Positions 25,034 through 46,360 of a DNA stretch of 64,000 nucleotides are shown piece by piece. A program made the translations under genes and the position numbers. The notes beneath the pieces were generated by a model. It had not been told where the DNA came from and searched no databases. It saw only the letters and a list, made by a program, of their open reading frames with translations. Where the stretch lies: NCBI GenBank assembly GCA_949361645.1, contig OX442433.1, forward strand, positions 6,648,029-6,712,028. The letters run 5' to 3'. Each line of letters starts with the position of its first letter. Within the stretch, counting starts at the first letter, position 1. Source of the DNA: Spongilla lacustris. Taxonomy: Eukaryota > Porifera > Demospongiae > Spongillida > Spongillidae.

Positions 25034-26133
25034 TCATTTCTTGGAGCTCCTGTTTCTTGGTGAGGCCTTTGGACTTTTCTCTATTGAAGGTTGAAGGTGG
25101 GGAGGGAGGGAGGGAGGGAAGGTTAGTCAACCTAACAGGATAGCATCCCTCCCTCCTTACTTGGGCCAGGAATGGTGCCCTCTGGAAGCCAGCTAAGATC
25201 AACTCCATCATCCTTCTTCGTACCCTTTTCAATTGTTTTACGACCACCTGACTGTCGACCACCCTACACAGCACACATACATCCAGTCTAAGCACATCAA
25301 CAACAAACATACAAACGATGGAGCTAATACCATTCATAAGCTCTTCCAGGGCTGTCCCCCCCCCCAATGCCTATTTCCTTACCTTCCTAACTGTAGTGTA
25401 CACATAATGTAGTATGAACATGAGGAGGGAGAGGCCAGAGACCATGAAGACGTACATGAAGAAGCTGTGGTAAGATACATCTAACCAGCATAGCACATCT
25501 AACCATCACCTCTCTCATCCTACCATCACCTCTCACACCCAACCATCACCTCTCACATCCAACCATCACTTCTCACATCCAACCATCACCTCTCTCATCC
25601 AACCATCATCTCTCTCATACTCACGTTTCTGCATCAAAGCCTTCTTCCCGTTCAATAATGTTGACAGTAGCATTGAAAACAGCATCCCTGTACTGGTGGT
25701 CATTCTATATTGGGTAAGATGGATCAGTATTGGAGCAAAGTGCCCAGATTCACTTTCCCTCCATTTCTCCTCACATAATATTCACTTCCCTCACACACAT
25801 CGCTTCATTTCCCCCTTCCGCTCAGCACACCATATTCACTTCCTCTCCAGACACCACATGAGTTTACCCTTCTTCCCTCATTGATTACATTTTCCTCCAA
25901 ACACCTACCAGGTCCCTATAGTAAATGTTCATAGTGAGCCCAAATGGTCTGGCATAGAAACTCTCACTCGGCCTGAAGTTGTACACAAATGAAGCCTGTT
26001 GGGATGGCAACAGTTTAAGTTATAAGTAACACTATACAAAAATAATAACTAAACACACACACACACACACACACACACATCCTACCTGTGTATTTGGTGC
26101 AATGTATGACTGTAGTGGGATCATGGAGAACTG

Positions 26134-26198
<65 letters not shown>

Positions 26199-27230
26199 AA
26201 GAGGGGAGAGGAGGAGAAAGAGGGGAGAGGAGGAGAGAGAGGGGAGAGGAAGAGAGAGAGGGGAGAGGAGAGAGGGGAGAGGAGAGAGAGATGAGAGCGA
26301 GATTTAAAGCTAGCCAAAACAGCCAAACAAAATCATAACAAAACAGGTGGTGTGAGGCAGCCCTATGCCTCCTGAACACCCTCATAATAAGGCATCAATT
26401 GTCTTTCCTTGGGTTAGGCACTAGGACTGCAGTTAATCCTGCTGCCCCACGCGGCCCTTCCCCATCAGGAGCCGATTTCTAATCATCGGGTGCTCTAACT
26501 ATGCTTGCTCCAGCGTACAACTAGACCAACTTCTTACATTCTGAATGTGGTAACTGAAGTCTTGTGGGTATCGGAATGAGGCCTCTATCCCAGTCACAAT
26601 GAACACAGCAGAGCCTTTGTTAGTGAATCCTATCAGAGATGTGACAATCTCTCCAGCATAGAACTCTGTTATGGATTATTCGAGCAGCAGCAGCAGTGGA
26701 TGATAAGAATGCAATAACAAAAGGAAGGCATACCAATGTTGGGCCTGTTGGTGAATACCACTGTAGTTGTAGCATTCGGAGCTGCCCGCAGTTGCTGAAT
26801 TTCTTCCTCTTCCTCCTCTTCCTCTTCTGTTCCCGGGCTTTGCTGGAGAGGCAATGTTTCTGTTTAATGCGCACCAAGCCCTTAAGTAACTTACCACATC
26901 TTCCTTTTCTATGGGGTCTGGCATGTGCACAGGTTCTTCTTCGCGCTCCTCGCGCTCTTCTTCATCAGCTACCTCGAGGTCTTGTTCGACATCATCTTCC
27001 GCGACAGCAAGTGCAGGGCCTGGACAACGATATAACCGCGCGCTCACAACATAGTTTTAATGCATGGAGTAATGTTATCTATAGCATGGGGGCGGGGGTG
27101 TTACATTAAAACCATGTCTTGCATCCTTCACAGACTACGTGCTATATTATAAAACGCCGTACTCACCAGAGAATTGCACCAGAGGAGTCAATATAAGGCC
27201 TAGCAGGAATAGAATACTCAGTCTCGCCAT
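25034..27230 (-). CDS. SSR1: Translocon-associated protein subunit alpha (TRAP-alpha)
   Basis: Subunit of the ER TRAP complex that assists Sec61 during protein translocation. Ten exons: 27167-27230, 26895-27019, 26734-26842, 26538-26665, 26086-26130, 25909-25995, 25625-25704, 25383-25464, 25161-25251, 25034-25080. All are in phase and total 285 residues, close to the human 286. Features in order: signal peptide MARLSILFLLGLILTPLV; a long lumenal acidic region; the conserved lumenal domain (IGFTNKGS, ASFRYPQDFSYHIQN, ARPFGLTMNIYYRDL, YRDAVFNATVNIIEREEG); one membrane span (MYVFMVSGLSLLMFILHY); and a cytosolic tail with VDLSWLP and a basic end, KASPRNRSSKK. It is head-to-head with LENG1 and tail-to-tail with SLC6. 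Confidence 0.97.
26055..26292. repeat. (CA)n and (GA)n microsatellites (SSR1 introns 4 and 5)
   Basis: A (CA)n run at 26055-26080 lies in intron 5, just past the donor of the exon at 26086-26130. A long (GA)n/GAGG tract at 26141-26292 lies in intron 4, next to that exon's acceptor. On the transcribed strand the latter is an extended CT tract, i.e. a very long polypyrimidine stretch before the exon. Confidence 0.9.
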
Positions 27231-27421
27231 CTTGAAGCAGGTATGAATATCTGGCCTTCTACAACAATATCAGTTGTCTTCTCTTTATCTTATATATTCC
27301 TATTCAAGGATGCAGAAAGATCGTTATTGACCCTTTTGTTCGATCGGCTCCTTTTTTTTGTTTAGTAACCGATTATAATTACGCAAAATTAACAGAAGGT
27401 AATTTTGAATCAGTCCAAAAC
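27231..27421. promoter_or_regulatory. Divergent promoter SSR1/LENG1
   Basis: 191 bp separate the two start codons on opposite strands. No CACGTG and no canonical TATA box seen; the sequence is AT-rich. Confidence 0.5.
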
Positions 27422-28779
27422 ATGAACATTCTTCCTAAGAAGAGGTTAAGCGTATATGAGAAGGAATGGGGAAAGAGATAGGGAGGGAAAGGCGGGTTGA
27501 AGTAAGGGAAAGAAAGGGAGAGGGGGGAGAGTGAAAGGAAGTGAGAGAGTGACGGAAAGAAAGAGGAAGAGGGACTGAATAATACAGAGAAACCGCCAAA
27601 AAAAGGACAAAGACAGATTAATACTACTTTGTCCTTTTGGTCGTGTAGTTTTCACGTCCTTGCAAAAAAAAATGTTGATCGTGTTCGGAAAGACGAAGCA
27701 GCAGCTAAAGCGCATGAAGAGGAACTGCAACGGCGGGCTCAACTTGCTGTGAGCCAAGCAGCCTTTACTCTTTATCCCAGTTCGTTTTACTGTTGGTGGT
27801 GATTAAAGGAACAAGAAGCGAAACTTGATCTCTTGAGGAAACGAGCTCATGAAAAGGATGACGGGCTGCTGCCAATCAATAAGGAACCAGCAGAACCTAC
27901 TTTAAAGACCTCATCAGGGCACATAAACTTTTTCTCTGACTTGGAACAAGGAGTGAGGCGATATCGTAACCAGTGTAGGTGTTTTGTGCTTACAACAGCC
28001 GTCAACAGGTCGGACTGAACCTTTCAAACCCGGCACACGAAGCGGAGAAGAAAGCGGAGCAGGAGACGCTAGAAAAGAGGATTGGACTGTTGAACTACTT
28101 GGTTGATAAAGACAGTATGCCCCATCACTTGCTCTATGCACCTGCTCAAATGTATGCCCACTATTCACCCACTAGAGAACGAGGATCCATGGTACACGAA
28201 GACGGACGTAGCTGAAGAGAGCGCCAAGTCAAGGCGCAAGAAGGAAGTGACGGACCCTCTCAAGGATATGCAGCACTTCGTGGCAGTCAAGAAGAAGCAG
28301 ACCGCTATGACAACAGGGGCAGCCGCACCTGTAGACGTGAGTACTTCCTGCACCTAGCTAAAGTACCGAAGTTTGTTAAAACTATGTTGCTTTTGTTGCT
28401 AGCACTCCTATGTGGCCAAACGCCCAAAGACTGACGGCGACGGCAGTAGCGGCAGGCACACGCACAAAAAGCACAAGGTGGACCTGGAGGAGCTGAGAAG
28501 GGAGAGGTGCAGAAGAGAGGAGGCAGAGAGGGCCAGGGCAAAGGCTCTGCTGCAGAGGCACCATGGTCTGGAGGTGGTCGCCCAGTCCGTGCCCGAGGTG
28601 GTTGACGAGATGCCCGGAAGGTGAGTAATTGGACTGGGTTTGGATGGGTGCAGTGATCATTGTGCTTGATATGGCTCTGCCAGTGAGTATTGGTACCTTT
28701 ACTATCTCTCTAAAATCGCTGTTACAGGTATAACAGCCAGTTCAACCCACACCTTGTGAGGAAACCAAGGACACAGTGA
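27422..28779 (+). CDS. LENG1: LENG1-like protein (CIR N-terminal domain)
   Basis: Seven exons: 27422-27444, 27649-27748, 27809-27952, 28009-28114, 28176-28336, 28403-28620, 28728-28779. Phases agree; 267 residues against about 264 in human. The start MNILPKK is the family's signature N-terminus. The CIR-N domain follows (NVDRVRKDEAAAKAHEEEL), with charged helices after it. Then comes the conserved DPWYTK, the VTDPLKDMQHFVAVKKK block, an Arg/Glu-rich helix (LEELRRERCRREEAERARA) and the C-terminal YNSQFNPHLVRKPRTQ. CIR-N proteins are nuclear and associated with splicing or transcription co-repression; LENG1 itself has no established reaction. The 61-bp intron 4 is the shortest seen here. Confidence 0.94.
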
Positions 28780-29322
28780 CGTGTCTGCATGTTTGCTTCA
28801 CTTGTACACACCTCCTTACCTTCACCAGCCCTACTCCCCATTGTGTATGTGTCAATGTTTTCTATCCAACATATATGTTTTGTGTTGTGTGTGAGCCGGC
28901 GGGTTCATAGACAAACGGCAGTAATGTTTTGCCCTCCTATAGGTTCTCCCCTATGGTGGTGGTAGGTGCAGTTTCCAATAGTTCCCTGAGTGCAGAGTTC
29001 GGATCCGAGGTGGTGTCTGCATGAAAATTGTGGGATTGAAAAAAAAAGGGGGGGGGGGGGGGGGGGGGGGGATTGGGGGGAAAGGAGGGAGTGGGGAGTA
29101 CATGAAGATTTGTAACATCTGAAATGATTCATCAGAACAACAACCTGTTGAAGCTCTCTTCTCTTTTCCCTGCTTTGAGCCTTAGTGCTGTGTTTTATGC
29201 TACATTTAACTTTTTAAACAACATGACAGCGGAAACTAGAGCATAACCGTTTAATTTGGTTACACCTGATTCAAGGGGGGACACACAGCATTGCGGCTTA
29301 AAGCATGGTAAATGGAAGCAGC
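28780..29322. other. Tail-to-tail intergenic region LENG1/HSF
   Basis: Contains a poly-G run of about 24 (29049-29072) in a purine-rich stretch and no gene that I can recognise. Confidence 0.6.
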
Positions 29323-29573
29323 TTAACAGTAAGAAGATAGTAGACTTTTAATCACACCTTCTAGGTGACTGCTGATTATAGGTTCAATGGAATAATCATT
29401 ATTCGGACTATCAACTTCACCACCAGACAGTGACTCCAAAAGACACTGCAATTGGGTATGCATTCAAGACAGGTTATACACTCATGTTTCTAGCCCTAGG
29501 ACTTACTGCTGTATCCACAGTGTCATATCCCGGTGCATAGTTAAAGTCTGTATTCATGTACTGTGGGGGAAAG

Positions 29574-29628
<55 letters not shown>

Positions 29629-32600
29629 AGGACCATGCATGTGCATGAGATGTAACAATACCTCACTAAAGATAGATGGGTCAATAGTGAAGGAGGAACC
29701 AGAGGCAAGTATCTCATGGATGGCATCAATGCTGTGCTGTTGGCTGCTGAGATGATCGCTGATAGAGGACCTGCACAAACAGAATAGCACAGGGTCTACT
29801 CTTTACTGAACAAGCCATCTCAACTGGAAAAAAAAAAAAAAAAAAAACATTTTTTTCTTACTAAAAATAGTACCTTTTACTGAACAGGTGTCATAAAGGA
29901 ATTTTTAACCCTTGCAGAACTATAACTGCATACACCTATTAATGGCACAAATCAGCCAACTATTTGATCAGATGTGGGCCAGGAACTAAAGCATACATGT
30001 AGTCTACATGTAGTTATGAAATTTGTGGGTTTCTAAAGTAAGTTTAAAATCTCCGTTTTGATGGAGATTACTACGACACAAGACTCTCCTCCTCCCAGCA
30101 CTTCGACAGAAGACTCCCCTCCCAGCACTTCAACACAAGACCCTCCTCCCCTCCCAGCACTTCAACACAAGACCCCTCCCCTCCCAGCACTTCAACACAA
30201 GACCCCTCCCCTCCCAGGACTTCAACACAAGACCCCCCTCCCCTACTAGGATAGCATACACTCACAGTGCAGCAGAGGGCTGTGTTGAAACATAAGGTAC
30301 ATCAGATGCAGCAGTTGTGACTGGGAGCTCGGGAATCAAGTCAAGGTCAAATGAAGGAACAGACGAGGTGACAGAAGTCAGAGGTACATCACATGGGACA
30401 GAAAGAAGAGACTGGGGAGGGTCTGGGGACTGGACATGGTCTGATAGATTGTCTTTTAGTACAACAATGTACGTGTGTGTGCATGTGCAGATATGCAGAT
30501 AAGCCTTGCACTTTACTGCAACACTCGCATACCTTCAGTGGGAAAGGTTACAGTAGGGCTAGAATGATGCAGCATGGAGTCTGACAGTTGCTGTGGCTGC
30601 TGGAAAAAAAGGGGGATCATGTGCTACTTGCTAAAGTCACAGTTGTGTGCATACAGAATAGGAGTTTGAATTGACAGCCCCAATTTCAATAGTTGGTTCA
30701 ATTGAGTAAAGATCTTTGTCATCTAGCTTCTGCCTTTTGGTGGGTGCAGCATCCGAGGTAACACTCATCAACATAAGTGGTGAACTGGAAGATATGGACG
30801 AGGGAGGAGAGGAATAAAGGAAGATGAGTGAGGGAAGGGCAGAGAGGAATAAAGGAAGATGAGTGAGGGAAGGGCAGAGAGGAATAAAGGAAGATGAGTG
30901 AGGGAAGGGCAGAGAGGAATAAAGGAAGATGAGTGAGGGAAGGGCAGAGAGGAATAAAGGAAGATGAGTGAGGGAAGGGCAGAGAGGAAGAAAGGAAGAT
31001 GAGTGAGGGGGCAGAGAGGAAGAAAGGAAGATGAGTGAGGGAAGGGCAGAGAGGAAGAAAGGAAGATGAGTGAGGGGGCAGAGAGGAAGAAAGGAAGATG
31101 AGTGAGGGAAGGGCAGAGAGGAAGAAAGGAAGATGAGTGAGGGGGCAGAGAGGAAGAAAGGAAGATGAGTGAGGGAAGGGCAGAGAGGAAGAAAGGAAGA
31201 TGAGTGAGGGAAGGGCAGAGAGGAAGAAAGGAAGATGAGTGAGGGAAGGGCAGAGAGGAAGAAAGGAAGATGAGTGAGGGAAGGGCAGTGAGGAAGAAGG
31301 GGATGGGGAGACAAGAGGGAGGGAAGGGCAGAGGAAGGTGGGGAGGCAAGAGCAAGGGAAAGAGAGGGAAGGGAAAAACTAAAACTTAACTACCACGTGT
31401 AAGAAGAGTCCTCTTACTTTTTCCTCTTCTGTGCAAGTCCTCCTCCTTTGTAAACCATATGAAGAAGAAACTGAATGATCTAATAAACCATGTAGTGTTT
31501 GAAAGTGAAGTGTGAGACATCAGTACACTGTCAGATGACGGTTCTAGATGATAATCTTCTCTCCCCTCGCACACACTTGTCATACCAGCACCAACACATC
31601 ACATAAACACATTTGTCAGCAGTACTGTAGAGTAACATATTACAAAAGAGGGGTCGCATCTGCATAAATTCTGTAACTGCATTATAAAAAGGAATGAAAC
31701 TGACAAAGTGACAAAAAAAGGGGAACCCAATGTGCCAAGCCGTAAGAAAAAAGTGTTTTTACAACTGAAGAGTTGCGTAGACCAATGCAACTTACAAACA
31801 GTGCAACATTGTCACTTTGTAAGAAATATATACTGAACCCTAACCTTGTTCAAGCCAATGCAAGGGGGTCTCTATCTGTTCTGATGAATGTATGGGTTGT
31901 TCAAACTAATGCAAGGGGGTCTCTATCTGTTCTGATGACTGTATGGGTTGTTCAAACTAATGCAAGGGGGTCTCTATCTGTTCTGATGACTGTATGGGTT
32001 GTTCAAGCTAATGCAAGGGGGTCTCTATCTGTTCTGATGACTGTATGGGTTGTTTTGTGTTGTTATTAAAAAAAGCTTGTCTGAGCCATTAAGGTCCACT
32101 CTGGAGTCACTTTCTTTTCCCAACATCATCACATAGTCTATAGGTACAACATCATCACATAGTCTATAGGTACAACATCATCACATAGTCTATAGGTACA
32201 ACATCATCACATAGTCTATAGGTACAACATCATCACATAGTCTATAGGTACAACATCATCACATAGTCTATAGGTACAACATCATCACATAGTCTATAGG
32301 TACAACATCATCACATAGTCTATAGGTACAACATCATCACATAGTCTATAGGTACAACATCATCACATAGTCTATAGGTACAACATCATCACATAGTCTA
32401 TAGGTACAACATCATCACATAGTCTATAGGTACAACATCATCACATAGTCTATAGGTACAACATCATCACATAGTCTATAGGTACAACATCATCACATAG
32501 TCTATAGGTACAACATCATCACATAGTCTATAGGTACAACATCATCACATAGTCTATAGGTACAACATCATCACATAGTCTATAGGTACAACAAATAATG

Positions 32601-33950
32601 AATAAATAAATTTTTGATCTGTTGTATAAAATAAGAACTAGCATTGTTTTTACATGCAGGAGGAATGTGGAGAAACTGTTAAGGATATTGACAATTCCCT
32701 CCTTTTGTCCTTTTTTTTTTTTTTTGGTGGTTTTTTTTCTTTTTGACTGGAAAATATATAATATATAATATAGAACTTTTTTTTTGTAAAGGTGTCTGCT
32801 CCCTGTTGTATGAAAAAGTTGAACGGGTGGGTACACAGTTTTTGATGCAGTAAACACCCTGGGGTACACTTTTTTTTCCGGGGGGGGGGGGGGGGGGGGC
32901 ATGTCTCCCCGGGTTATACAACTAGAGGAGGGTGTATAGATCCAGTTTTCAAACAAGCCAAAGCTTCTATTGCACACATTCTCAGCAGAAAGTTAGAAGA
33001 TTTTTTTTTTTGCTTGTGGTCGGCTGGGGGCGTGGTCTGTCCCAGCGGAGGCAAACTGTGCAAGTCCAACCAACAAAGTCTGTACATGTACCTGCCTGGA
33101 TAGTGTCATGTCTGTACCTGCCTGGATAGTGTCATGTCTGTACCTGCCTAGATAGTGTCATGTCTGTACCGGCCTGGATAGTGTCATGTCTGTACCTGCC
33201 TGGATAGTGTCATGTCTGTACCGGCCTGGATAGTGTCATGTCTGTACCTGCCTGGATAGTGTCATGTCTGTACCTGCCTGGATAGTGTCATGTCGGTTCC
33301 CGAAGTCTGCCCAAGCAACAATCCACTCATAGTAATGCTGTTTTCCCATTTCCACTGCATAATATTCCTACCTCAAGAGTTGATTGCATGTCTACCTTAG
33401 GGCCTCAAACTTTTTAAAGCATTAATTTTCACGACCGTTATCAAGGGCATGTTGTTTGTACCTCTTACTCGTTAACACTACAACCATTTAAAGTTTTGAG
33501 CCAATGGTATGTACACCATAATGGAATATGTTACATGTAGTGAAATCTCCACTCAAACCAAATAAATCTCTTTGGATAGAATTAAACATTTTTCAGTTTG
33601 CACCCAAATTGTCCCACGGAAGCGATGTTAAAGCATCGATGAGGTTAGTGCTAAAAAAAAAATCACTTGATCCGAGCCTACAAAACCTACATAGCCTACA
33701 TAGCCTACATAGTCTACATAGCCTACAGTGTTGGTTGATAAATGCTTTGGTGAATGATGTGTGTGGGGTGGAGCAAAACATTACCTTGTCCAGAACCTTC
33801 TGTTGATGTGCGTGTTTATCCTTCAATATGGACACCTCACGACGTAGGTGTGAGTTCTCCCTGGTGACAGAATATGCAACGATCACCCCAAATTAGGTGT
33901 ATGTGTATCACAGTGTATGGCTGTGTGGCACATACAGGCACACAGGCACA

Positions 33951-34036
<86 letters not shown>

Positions 34037-34865
34037 GCACAAGCACAAGCACACAGTACGTACTCCTTCATGATCTCCAGCAGGTTAGTAATCGATTCTT
34101 GCTTCCCTTTAATCTGGTGCACATCGCTGACAACCTTGGTCAGCTGTGGTGCTTTCTCCTCTCCAGTAGCAGAAGCTGTAGCTTTGTTAGTCACAGGCTA
34201 ACACAGAGGGGTGTGGTGGTGGTTTAAGAAGAAGGTCAAATGACTTGAGGACGTCAGATACATGGTGTGTGCATTTGGCTTACTCTCCTCTGCACATCTG
34301 GCAGCTGTTCAGGGTGCCCACGACGGAAGTGAGGGTGCCAGAACTCAATAGGTTCTTTGGCCTGAGCCTTCAGCAGGGATCCCTGGTCTGCCTTCGTAAC
34401 CTTGCGGAACCCATCTGTGTTAGGGGTGAATGAAGCGATGAAAGTTGGTCCCAACCAACACCAGCCAAAGCTTTGATATGGCACCCACAGAGGTTGAGCT
34501 GCCGAACGAAGCTGTTGAAGTTGCAGTGCTTGAAGTACTGTGGCAGAACGTCCTTCGAAAACTGGGAGTAGTCGTGAACAAGAACGGTTTTCCCGCTCTA
34601 AAGATGTGAAAACAGCGTTCGCGGACAGTCGTTGCGTGTAAGCACAACATACACGCTACTAGTACCAGTACTGGTCCCCAGTACTCAGTGCCAGCAGCAT
34701 CGTGCATGCACATACGTACGGCAATTTCCATTTACTTACTTCAGACCACGATATAAGGTGATTGTATTCGGGGTCTTCCACAATCCGCCACACTTTGGCA
34801 ATGAAAACTGCAACGCCGCCACTATTAATGGCATTCCCATCGTCCATCAGGGAGTAGGTAGCCAT
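29323..34865 (-). CDS. HSF: Heat shock transcription factor
   Basis: Trimeric activator that binds heat shock elements. Twelve exons: 34740-34865, 34489-34597, 34284-34414, 34064-34197, 33785-33860, 31418-31479, 30655-30784, 30533-30599, 30266-30452, 29662-29770, 29507-29560, 29323-29445. All phases agree; 435 residues. The winged-helix DNA-binding domain spans about residues 18-120 ([40 protein letters not shown] with QLNLYGFRKV next; the wing ends EFWHPHF where most HSFs have F-x-HP-x-F). HR-A/B trimerisation coiled coil follows ([44 protein letters not shown]), then a basic segment (LAQKRKK). The C-terminal part holds an HR-C/activation-like block ([20 protein letters not shown], then FTIDPSIF). 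Length is slightly under vertebrate HSF1/2. Orthology to one paralogue cannot be set. Confidence 0.95.
29578..29628. repeat. (TG)n microsatellite (HSF intron 10)
   Basis: Pure (TG)n of about 50 bp beside the acceptor of the exon at 29507-29560. Confidence 0.95.
30068..30246. repeat. acttcaacacaagacccctc minisatellite (HSF intron 9)
   Basis: Six units of about 28-30 bp containing ctcccagcacttcaacacaa. Confidence 0.9.
30790..31330. repeat. Purine-rich 34/39-bp minisatellite (HSF intron 6)
   Basis: Units of gaggaagaaaggaagatgag followed by tgagggaagggcaga, alternating with a shorter version lacking aagg. Reads as a pure pyrimidine repeat on the transcribed strand, ending at the acceptor of exon 7. 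Confidence 0.95.
31850..32056. repeat. 53-bp tandem repeat, about 4 copies (HSF intron 5)
   Basis: Units of caatgcaagggggtctctat followed by ctgttctgatgactgtatgg and gttgttcaaacta. Confidence 0.93.
32126..32593. repeat. 26-bp minisatellite, about 18 identical copies (HSF intron 5)
   Basis: Unit acaacatcatcacatagtct plus ataggt, essentially perfect, hence a very recent expansion. Confidence 0.96.
33083..33297. repeat. 26-bp minisatellite, about 8 copies (HSF intron 5)
   Basis: Unit tgtacctgcctggatagtgt plus catgtc, with accggcc variants. Confidence 0.95.
33952..34050. repeat. (CA)n microsatellite (HSF intron 4)
   Basis: About 75 bp of pure (CA)n ending in acaagcacaagcacaagc, next to the donor of exon 4. 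Confidence 0.96.
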
Positions 34866-34928
34866 TTATATATGTTCGTAATTACGCGTTAATTAACTTG
34901 CACAGTTATAGTAATATTGAAAGCGCAC
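34866..34928. promoter_or_regulatory. Very short divergent promoter HSF/NSUN2
   Basis: Only 63 bp lie between the two start codons, AT-rich, including a TTAATTAA palindrome. 5' UTRs must be very short or overlap the other gene. No clear three-box heat shock element is visible. Confidence 0.55.
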
Positions 34929-43440
<8,512 letters not shown>

Positions 43441-43893
43441 GTGATAAACATTTCCTATTGTAGTTAATAATCTGGCCAATAGCGTTAATGCAGCATACAT
43501 CTTGGGCACACTGTTCAGTACAGTACCTACATGTATAACTCCTGGCTACAGTACCTATAACTCCTGGTAACGGGTCAGTGCATCAGAGATGATCAGAAAT
43601 TATGATTAAAATTAGTGCACATCAAATCATAGTATGATGTTTAGCACTTGGCCTGCTGCAAAATTGAATAATGGAATAAGACTACATTTTTAATTCTAGC
43701 ACAAGTGAAGTGTCCTTATATAGATTTTAAAATGGATGGTAAGTCTATAGTTAACTCTTTTTGGTATATAATTAATTGTGTATAACGGTATAAGAATAAG
43801 TAGGTATCACAATTATATGTGGCATAAAAACAGACTGAGCTCATAGTTAATATTGTACAAATGATCACACAGAAATCTGGTACAGGTGTACTG

Positions 43894-44804
43894 TCAATCT
43901 TCTGGTACATCATAATAATTGTCATCATCTTGATGTGTGCTGTTGTAGGCATTACAGTCCCTTAGCTCAATTGTACCCCTTCTGTGGACAACACACAAAA
44001 GTAAATAATAGAACTGATGAAAGTCAGTAACTGGCAGTACTTGTCTTCTGGAGTAAGCTCTGGTTTCGTGACATTATTGGCTTGACTGGCTGTGCGGCTG
44101 TTGGGGAAGAGGGATAAAGTCACATGATATGGTGTGGTCATATTGTACAGTCACATGGTGTGGTCAAATGGTGAAAACATTTTTTCTCATAATCAGTACT
44201 GTTGCCATGACAGCAAGCACCATCACTGCAACTGAGATAGCTATGACGGTGGGACTGGTCTGGTCAGCTGGGGCTGTTGGATCAAAATATGGCGGTGTTT
44301 GTACATCCAGTTCAGAGCAGTACACGATTGTTAAGCAGTATAATTTAATTGTTCAGAAATAGTGCCGGGTGAAATAAGCCAGTATAAAGTTGTGCATAAA
44401 AAACAAATTAATCTGTAGACTTTCAGTGTTTGCGTGTGAATTAACAGCAGTCATGGACTATGAAGTTACCTCAACATGGCACACAGGCTGTGCACAGCTG
44501 AACAGAGAATACTCATTCCCTCTGCAGTGAGAAGCCAGCATGGGGAGGTACTGCTGGGAGCGAGTAATACATGCAGCCCCTGAGAATGGATGAGAGAATA
44601 ACAGTTTATTCGTATAGACATTGTCAAGTAAGCTGTAATCACCTTGAGGATCAAAGTACAATTGGGCGTCCAATGTACTCCACCCATCATCACGAACACA
44701 CACTGGACCCCAGCACCCTCCTTCACACACCTCGACACGTCCCTTGTAAGTGGTTTGCCCGCCCATCAGTAGAATGTCTCCTTCTTGGCATTCACCACAT
44801 GACA
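43894..44804 (-). CDS. SRCR-domain membrane receptor, C-terminal exons (copy 1)
   Basis: Exon 44470-44804 encodes one SRCR domain (ILLMGGQTTYKGRVEVCEGG, CWGPVC, then HCRGNEYSLFSC). About 44180-44330 encodes a membrane span (IAISVAVMVLAVMATVLIMR). Exon 44032-44097 (SQANNVTKPELTPEDKYC) and exon 43894-43981 (RGTIELRDCNAYNSTHQDDD, then NYYDVPED and stop) give a cytosolic tail with Tyr residues. Scavenger-receptor Cys-rich proteins are cell-surface recognition molecules, greatly expanded in sponges. Compared with copy 2 the donor after the membrane exon is not consensus (AAT|GTTTTC), and the phases do not join as they do in copy 2. This copy may therefore be defective or spliced differently. No start exon or signal peptide was found upstream. 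Confidence 0.75.
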
Positions 44805-44934
44805 CTGGATATGGAAAGTGAAAGGTAACATGTAACAGCAGATATGTGGTAGTCTAGCTGGCCCTATTTTTATATTAAATTACGGGGGTGGAAAATAGGA
44901 GCTGACAGTTGACAAACCACTCCTATGTCGCTGC

Positions 44935-45190
44935 TATGGTCTGCACACTGGTGATACACAAGTGGAGGAATGGGTGGTAGCAGCCATGAAGTGTGCTCTC
45001 ATTTCCAGTGCAAAGGAGAGTTGATATGCCTCCTGACCCACCTTCAAAGTTTGGATGCACAGTGGCATTGAGGTAGGAGTGCCCTATCTGTCTGCAGATG
45101 ATGCTGGCAAATGTGGGACCATACAGTCGTCAAGTTGCAGATTGTGCCCCACTGCCTCTTGTAGCACACCTCCACCCTCCCCTGGGATGA
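44935..45190 (-). pseudogene. SRCR domain fragment with a frameshift
   Basis: Minus strand reads GRVEVCYKRQWGTICN, then, after a one-base frame change near 45120, YGPTFASIICRQIGHSYLNA and LLCTGNESTLHGCYHP. These are unmistakable SRCR motifs (GRVEVC, WGTIC, ICRQIG, C-x-G-x-E-x-x-L-x-x-C). The frameshift, unless a sequencing error, means it is a dead domain belonging to the receptor at 43.9-44.8 kb. Confidence 0.75.
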
Positions 45191-45279
45191 ATCGAATGTC
45201 CCAATTTATGCAGTTTTGTTGCTGCAGGTTGAATGTTATGGGACAGCTGTGTGGTGAATTAATACTGTTTAGTTAATCC

Positions 45280-45800
45280 TATATAAATGTGATTGTGTAT
45301 ATACTTGCAGACATACATGTAGACCTACCAAGTGCTGTAATTATGACCGCATTCAACAGCAGAAGCCACAAAGTAGGCAACCTGAATAAATACAGGGATG
45401 TGTTGAATCTTGAAAATGTGAGGAATCAGTTTATAGTGTCTGTCTTATATCCAATTTGACCCCCCCCCCCCCCCCCAAAATAAAATAAAATTATGCGTAA
45501 TGCAAACCCACCCTGTATCCCACCCACTGAACAAAAACATCAATATACACCTCATGTGTGCCCCTAACTCAAATTACACCGCAAATGTGGGGGTGGTGCC
45601 ATACATTTATACGTGCACACAACAAGACACACACACACATAGACTGAGATTTCCATTGGCTAAGTTTAAATATTAAATCCAAGAGATGGCAAACAAGGAA
45701 TGATCTTATAGAATATAACACTATGTACCCTATACTACTGTTCACCAGTAGCATTGACTGTTTATACAGTCTTTGTATTTTGATATGATGTTATCAGAAC
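45280..45800. repeat. Segmental duplication, copy A
   Basis: From atatacttgcagacatacat to gatatgatgttatcagaac this stretch matches 46795-47345 with small indels, in the same orientation. Shared landmarks include gtgctgtaattatgaccgca / gtgctgtaagtatgaccgca, the poly-C plus AAAA block, ccaccctgtatcccacccac and tccattggctaagtttaaat. It is part of the SRCR locus duplication. Confidence 0.85.
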
Positions 45801-46204
45801 CAGTATCGAGCTGCTCAAACGGGAGTTGGGCCTGGTAGTCAAAGCCAACTTGATCTCCATGGTGAGGAAGAGCCTAAAGGAGGCGTGAGGTGTGAATGGG
45901 GTATCTTCTCACGTCTCTTAGCCTTGCCATCACAGTGAACATTTGATAAATACAGATGTCCAGTAATAGTCCCCCCTCCTCTCCCCCCCACACACACACA
46001 CAGTGCCCCACTGTTCTCCTAAACTGTACAGTAATGAAGATGTTAGCAGCATTAGGATTGTTGGAGTATTAGGGTAAAAACACCCAAAAGGTTGTTATTA
46101 CCAAGGCCGTTATACCACCCAACTTTCCACCCGGAATCCAAGTCTAGTGTCATATCACACCCAGGTTGCCGTCCCAACACTCTTCATTGAAAAAAAACGG
46201 GCGC

Positions 46205-46360
46205 AATCACAAAAAGTGAACAGCCTTGTCCCGACCCTTCAGGGATGAGGTGCCTTCGGTGCCATGCAAAAAAGCTCTACACACCTCTACTTGTCCCTCC
46301 ATTGGAGCTGATCCATTAACCAAACAAACACTTCTGTCAGATTGCCAAACTCCTACCATA
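46205..46360 (-). pseudogene. SRCR domain fragment
   Basis: Minus strand reads GVWQSDRSVCLVNGSAPMEG then QVEVCRAFLHGTEGT, the start of an SRCR domain (LVNGSxPxEGxVEVC). It continues into broken frame where WGTVC would be expected. Confidence 0.6.
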